Shown here one piece after another: positions 60,705-64,000 of a DNA stretch of 64,000 nt. The stretch comes from Micromonospora violae. Lineage in GTDB: Bacteria > Actinomycetota > Actinomycetes > Mycobacteriales > Micromonosporaceae. A program made the translations under genes and the position numbers. Below the pieces are notes generated by a model, which saw only the letters and a program-made list of their open reading frames with translations, was not told the DNA's origin and made no database searches. Where the stretch lies: the NCBI RefSeq assembly GCF_004217135.1, contig NZ_SHKK01000001.1, positions 4,526,001 through 4,590,000 of the forward strand, given 5' to 3'. Every line of letters starts with the position of its first letter. The stretch's first letter is position 1.

Positions 60705-62177
60705 GTGAAGGCAGCGCTGCATCCGGGCCGATTGCTGGCTCGCAGATACCGACTTCTGGACCAGATCGGCGCCGGCGGCATGTCGGTCATCTGGCGTGCC
60801 CGGGACGAGGTTCTGGACCGGGCGGTCGCGCTCAAGGTGCTCGCCCCGTCACTCGCCGCCGACGCGCGGTTTCGGGGCATGGTGCGCGACGAGGCGCGGG
60901 CCGCCGCCCAGCTGGTGCACCCGCATCTGACCTCCGTGCACGACTACGGCGAGACGGTCGACCCGGACGGCTCGATCACCTCGTTCGTGGTGATGGAGCT
61001 GCTCACCGGCGAGGAGTTGAAGCTACGGCTCACCGAGGGGCCGTTGCCGTGGACCGAGGCGGTCCAGGTGGGCGCGCAGGTCGCGGACGCGCTGGCCGCC
61101 GCGCACCGGCTCGGCATCGTGCACCGGGACATCACCCCGGCCAATGTGATGATGACCGGGACGGGCGTCAAGGTGCTCGACTTCGGCATCGCCACCCGGA
61201 TCGGCGCGCCCGACGAGGACGAGGACGGCGAGACCTTCGGCACCCCGGCGTACGTCGCCCCGGAACGCCTCGACGGCGCGCCGGCCCAGCCGTCCACCGA
61301 CGTCTACTCGCTCGGCGTTCTGCTGTACGAGGCGCTCACCGGCCGGGTCCCGTATCCGGCGGACACCTGGGAGCAGCTCAGCGCCGCGTTGGCCACTGGT
61401 CCCCCGCCGACGCTGGCCGACCTACCGGACCTGCCCCCGGCGGTGGCCCAGACCTGCCTGCGCAGCCTCGCCCGTAACCCCGCCGATCGGCCGACCGCCC
61501 GGCAGGTCGCCACCGCGCTCCGCGACCACTCGCTGCCCGCCGAGCCGTCGACCGCGACCGTCCGGGTGCCCACGCCGCCCCTGCCACCGCAGTCACCCGC
61601 CGTCGCGACGGAGGCGCCCGCGGCACCGGACGGCGGGACCTCCTTCGCTGTCAGCGAGCCGACGAGCGAGTCGGGCTGGTCACGTCGACGGTTGGCGCTG
61701 GCGCTGGGGCTGGTGCTGGCCGTCGGGCTGACCCTGGCCGGGGTGGCCCTGCTGCCCGACCAGCAGCCGACCCACCGGGCGCAGCCCTCCGCTGGTCCGG
61801 TGGAGACCCCGTCGACCGATCCGCCGACCCCCGAGCCGTCCGCGCCGAGCGCGCCGACCGCGACACCGTCGACGACCCCGACCACCGGTGCGCCCACCTC
61901 GAACCCGGGCACCCTGACCGAGGCCGCGAACCGGGTCGACGGGCTGATCAGCGCCGGGCTGAGCGCCGGGGAGATCCGCGACGATGTGGCCCTCGACCTA
62001 CGCAACGAGCTGCGCAACCTGACCGTGGCCGTCGGCTCCGGCCGCGAGGACCTGGCACCGCCGGTGGCCCGGCTGCGCGAGAAGGTCACCGTCCGCCTCG
62101 GTGAGGGCGGCATCAGTCCGGCGTACGCGTCTCGGCTCGACGCCGCCATCACCGAGCTGGGTGCGACCCGGGTCTGA
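60705..62177 (+). CDS. Membrane Ser/Thr protein kinase (Hanks type) with unusual catalytic loop
   Basis: 490 aa. Kinase domain ~10-270: GAGGM loop, Lys44 in VALKVL, HRDITPAN (140-147), DFG 159-161, GTPAYVAPE and DVYSLGVLLYE. The usual lysine of HRDxK is Thr144. A Pro/Thr linker leads to one membrane helix (~328-350), another Pro/Thr-rich stretch and a small helical extracytoplasmic domain (~400-490) without PASTA repeats. Start GTG 60705 (AGGCAGG upstream) or GTG 60696. A plausible upstream kinase for the FHA protein, though they are 7 kb apart. Confidence 0.9.
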   Translation: MKAALHPGRLLARRYRLLDQIGAGGMSVIWRARDEVLDRAVALKVLAPSLAADARFRGMVRDEARAAAQLVHPHLTSVHDYGETVDPDGSITSFVVMELLTGEELKLRLTEGPLPWTEAVQVGAQVADALAAAHRLGIVHRDITPANVMMTGTGVKVLDFGIATRIGAPDEDEDGETFGTPAYVAPERLDGAPAQPSTDVYSLGVLLYEALTGRVPYPADTWEQLSAALATGPPPTLADLPDLPPAVAQTCLRSLARNPADRPTARQVATALRDHSLPAEPSTATVRVPTPPLPPQSPAVATEAPAAPDGGTSFAVSEPTSESGWSRRRLALALGLVLAVGLTLAGVALLPDQQPTHRAQPSAGPVETPSTDPPTPEPSAPSAPTATPSTTPTTGAPTSNPGTLTEAANRVDGLISAGLSAGEIRDDVALDLRNELRNLTVAVGSGREDLAPPVARLREKVTVRLGEGGISPAYASRLDAAITELGATRV

Positions 62178-62193
62178 CCCGGCCCGAGCCGGG
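62178..62193. terminator. Short hairpin between kinase and glycosyltransferase genes
   Basis: CCCGGC/GCCGGG with a 4-nt loop, immediately after the kinase stop and 14 bases from the glycosyltransferase stop. A short but plausible bidirectional terminator. Confidence 0.5.
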
Positions 62194-62206
62194 CGGATGT
62201 GGTGGG

Positions 62207-63319
62207 TCAGTTCGCCGGCACCCGGGCCGATTCCCGTACCTCGCGCCGGCCGAGGGCGAAGCGCTGGTAGACCTCCGCGTAGCCGCTCGCCATCCGCTCG
62301 ACCGAGAAGTTCTGCGCGACGTGCGCCACGCAGTCCTCCGGGTCGAGTCGCTGCGCCGCGAGCAACGCCGCGGGCAGCTCCTCCGACCGTTCCACGACGA
62401 GCCCGGTCGACCCCGGTCGAACCAGCTCCGGCACCGCACCCCGGTTGAGCGCGACCACCGGGGTGCCGGTCGCCATCGCCTCCAGCATCACCATCCCGAA
62501 CGGCTCGTCCCACTGGATCGGCATAATCAGGCAGCGGGCGTCGACCAGCATCCGCAGCGTCGTCGCGCGGTCCGCGTTGAGCACGACGGTCACGTCCTCG
62601 TCGACCATCGGCGCGACGACCTGCTCGTAGTAGCGACGCTCGGCCGGCTCGTTGCACTTGCCGGCCAGCAGCAGGGGCAACCCGGCCGCCCGGCACGCCC
62701 GGATGGCGGTGTCCGGGCCCTTGTCCGGGCTGAACCGGGCCAGCCACAGCACCGGCCCGGCGCCGGGTGCGTGCTTACGCGGAAAGCCGCGGATGTCCAG
62801 GGCGTTGTGCACCGTGCCGGCCCACGGCAGATCCTGGTTCAGCCGGCGCTGGGCGTGCGAGATCGCCACCAGGGCGACGCCCGAGTCGATGTCGCTCAGC
62901 ACGTCGCCGTACTCCCCCACCGGGTTCCCGTGCACTGTCGCGACCGTCGGCACCGCCCGGCGGCCGGCGACCAGCGGACCGATCGTGGTGTGGTCGTGGA
63001 TCACGTCGAAGTCGGCCGCGCTGATCAGCCGATTCACCCGGGCCAGGTGCGCCAGCTCGGGCAGGGATTCGCCGAGCCGCTCGTACTGGACCTCGGCGAC
63101 GGTCGAGACGAAGCCGTCGGCAGCGGTGCCGTGGTCCCCGCCGGCACCGAACAGGGTCACCGTGTGCCCCTGCCCACAGAGCGCGTCCACCAGCGCGGCG
63201 ACGACCTGCTCAAGGCCGCCGTAGCCGGGCGGCGGTACGGACAACCACGGTGGAACCACCATCGCGATGCGCAGCGACCGCTCGTCGGGGCGGCCCGGAG
63301 GCGGGTGGTTCACGGCCAC
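62207..63319 (-). CDS. GT4-family glycosyltransferase
   Basis: 370 aa GT-B fold. N-terminal acceptor domain begins PPWLSVPPPGYGGLEQVVAA. The C-terminal nucleotide-sugar domain has ARFSPDKGPDTAIRACRAAG and the GT4 glutamate motif EPFGMVMLEAMATGTPVVA. A retaining transferase using a nucleotide sugar; acceptor unknown. GTG 63319 follows GGGGAGGATGC. It stands alone, so no pathway can be assigned. The BON-domain gene lies 100 bases upstream on the same strand. Confidence 0.9.
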   Translation of the reverse strand: MAVNHPPPGRPDERSLRIAMVVPPWLSVPPPGYGGLEQVVAALVDALCGQGHTVTLFGAGGDHGTAADGFVSTVAEVQYERLGESLPELAHLARVNRLISAADFDVIHDHTTIGPLVAGRRAVPTVATVHGNPVGEYGDVLSDIDSGVALVAISHAQRRLNQDLPWAGTVHNALDIRGFPRKHAPGAGPVLWLARFSPDKGPDTAIRACRAAGLPLLLAGKCNEPAERRYYEQVVAPMVDEDVTVVLNADRATTLRMLVDARCLIMPIQWDEPFGMVMLEAMATGTPVVALNRGAVPELVRPGSTGLVVERSEELPAALLAAQRLDPEDCVAHVAQNFSVERMASGYAEVYQRFALGRREVRESARVPAN

Positions 63320-63419
63320 GCATCCTCCCCGTTGATCCGCGCTGCGACGGCGCCGCCGGTCGAACCGGTCGGCGGCGGTTTCCCCGTACCGTCCCAGGTA
63401 AACCGGACACGGCGGACGC

Positions 63420-64000
63420 TCACCCGCCCACCAGGAGCTGGTCGTGGACCATCCGCACCCCGGGCGCGGACCACGCCACCCGCTCGACCTGGTCGCGTTC
63501 CCACCAGGAACGGACCACCCCGGCGAGGACCAACGTGTCGCCGTCCACCTCGACGGTCACCCGCTCGCCGCCGAGCGTGCGCAGCAGCGCCCGCTGGACG
63601 TCGTGACGCAGCTGCTCGGCGGCCGGTGGGGCCGCGGGTCGTACCTCGATCAGGTTGGTGATGCCCCGTACGCCGTCGAGTCGACGCAGCTCGCCCTCGG
63701 CGGCACGCCGTTGCCACCCGAACTCGACCTCACCGCGCAGCATCAGCCAGCCGTTGGCCACTGTCACGTCCAGCCGTTCGGCCGGCACGAAGCTGTCCCA
63801 CTCCAGGGCCCGGGTGGCGGCGGTGGCGACCTCGGCGTCGGTACGCCCCGGAGTGCCGGGCAGCCGCACCTCCATCTCGTCGGCGACCGCCCGTACGCCA
63901 CGGACCCGCTGTGCGCACCGCGTCGCGGCCCACCCCCGCGCGGCACCGTCCACGATGCCGGTCAGGGTGACCACGCCCTGGTCGACGGTGACCCCGATCT
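63420..64000 (-). CDS. BON-domain protein, start outside the window
   Basis: The frame runs off the right edge; 193 complete codons are visible. Three BON modules, each with a G-x-V-x-L-x-G strand: VVTLTGIVDGAARGW (first, incomplete), GWLMLRGEVEFGWQRR and DTLVLAGVVRSWWERD. BON proteins bind phospholipid or attach to the envelope (OsmY-like), and multi-BON forms are common in actinobacteria as osmotic or general stress proteins. No membrane segment is seen in the visible part. Confidence 0.88.
   Translation of the reverse strand, partial: IGVTVDQGVVTLTGIVDGAARGWAATRCAQRVRGVRAVADEMEVRLPGTPGRTDAEVATAATRALEWDSFVPAERLDVTVANGWLMLRGEVEFGWQRRAAEGELRRLDGVRGITNLIEVRPAAPPAAEQLRHDVQRALLRTLGGERVTVEVDGDTLVLAGVVRSWWERDQVERVAWSAPGVRMVHDQLLVGG

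Overview
This is a contiguous piece of a high-GC actinomycete chromosome. The very strong G/C bias at third codon positions, frequent GTG/TTG starts, twin-arginine and MMPL-type membrane proteins, a Rho factor with a large charged insertion, and the argS-lysA-hom and rho/thrB gene sets all fit Micromonosporaceae (Micromonospora-like). The genus is an inference from gene content, not a search result. No biosynthetic gene cluster, prophage, CRISPR array, rRNA operon or intact insertion sequence is visible.

Layout. 0-16 kb is a core minus-strand block: rho, thrB, an MFS exporter, a Tat-type polysaccharide deacetylase, an AcrB-like RND pump, thrC, hom, lysA and argS. It contains the aspartate-family amino-acid genes, but thrB is separated from thrC by transport and envelope genes. 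A 5'-truncated polynucleotide kinase/phosphatase sits at the left edge. 15-18 kb holds a DUF3105-DUF305 pair, a domesticated IS630-like protein and a tRNA-Arg(CCG). 18-28 kb is a stress and resistance stretch: a UvrA-like (DrrC-type) ATPase, a VOC protein, an AraC regulator, a stand-alone LigD-type polymerase, an HxlR regulator, a TetR regulator with two copies of a perfect operator coupled to an MMPL exporter, and an erythromycin-esterase homologue. 28-43 kb contains an oxidoreductase, two small membrane proteins, an SDR enzyme, a large secreted subtilase, a GH13 enzyme, DUF1349, DedA, a YidC paralogue, a DUF6412-like protein, a YbdK-type ligase next to a CoA-disulfide-reductase-like flavoprotein, and a LacI regulator. 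43-48 kb has a sugar-isomerase/fructokinase operon with palindromic operator candidates, a nucleoside deaminase, an APH-like kinase and an Fpg/Nei glycosylase. 48-64 kb has a DDAH/arginine-dihydrolase-like gene coupled to rocD, an FHA protein, a fatty-acid desaturase, a very large SCO7613-type membrane protein, CutA, a lipid acyltransferase/patatin pair, a Ser/Thr kinase, a GT4 glycosyltransferase and a BON-domain protein cut by the right edge.

The most unusual content is non-coding. Five long palindromic intergenic elements fall into two sequence types: 77-nt elements ending in TGATCGACTCGG, and ~75-nt elements ending in GTCGATCATGGA. Each has a C-rich tandem-repeat tract, or a duplication, immediately on its left. 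In four of five cases the left neighbour is the 3' end of a plus-strand gene, and three of the elements lie between convergent genes. I propose this as a compound 3'-end module: a C-rich Rho-loading tract followed by a blocking hairpin. A second composite non-coding region at 49.5-49.94 kb combines four GTT/ATG-loop hairpins, a run of 33 C, three 24-nt tandem repeats and an enclosing 12-bp inverted repeat.
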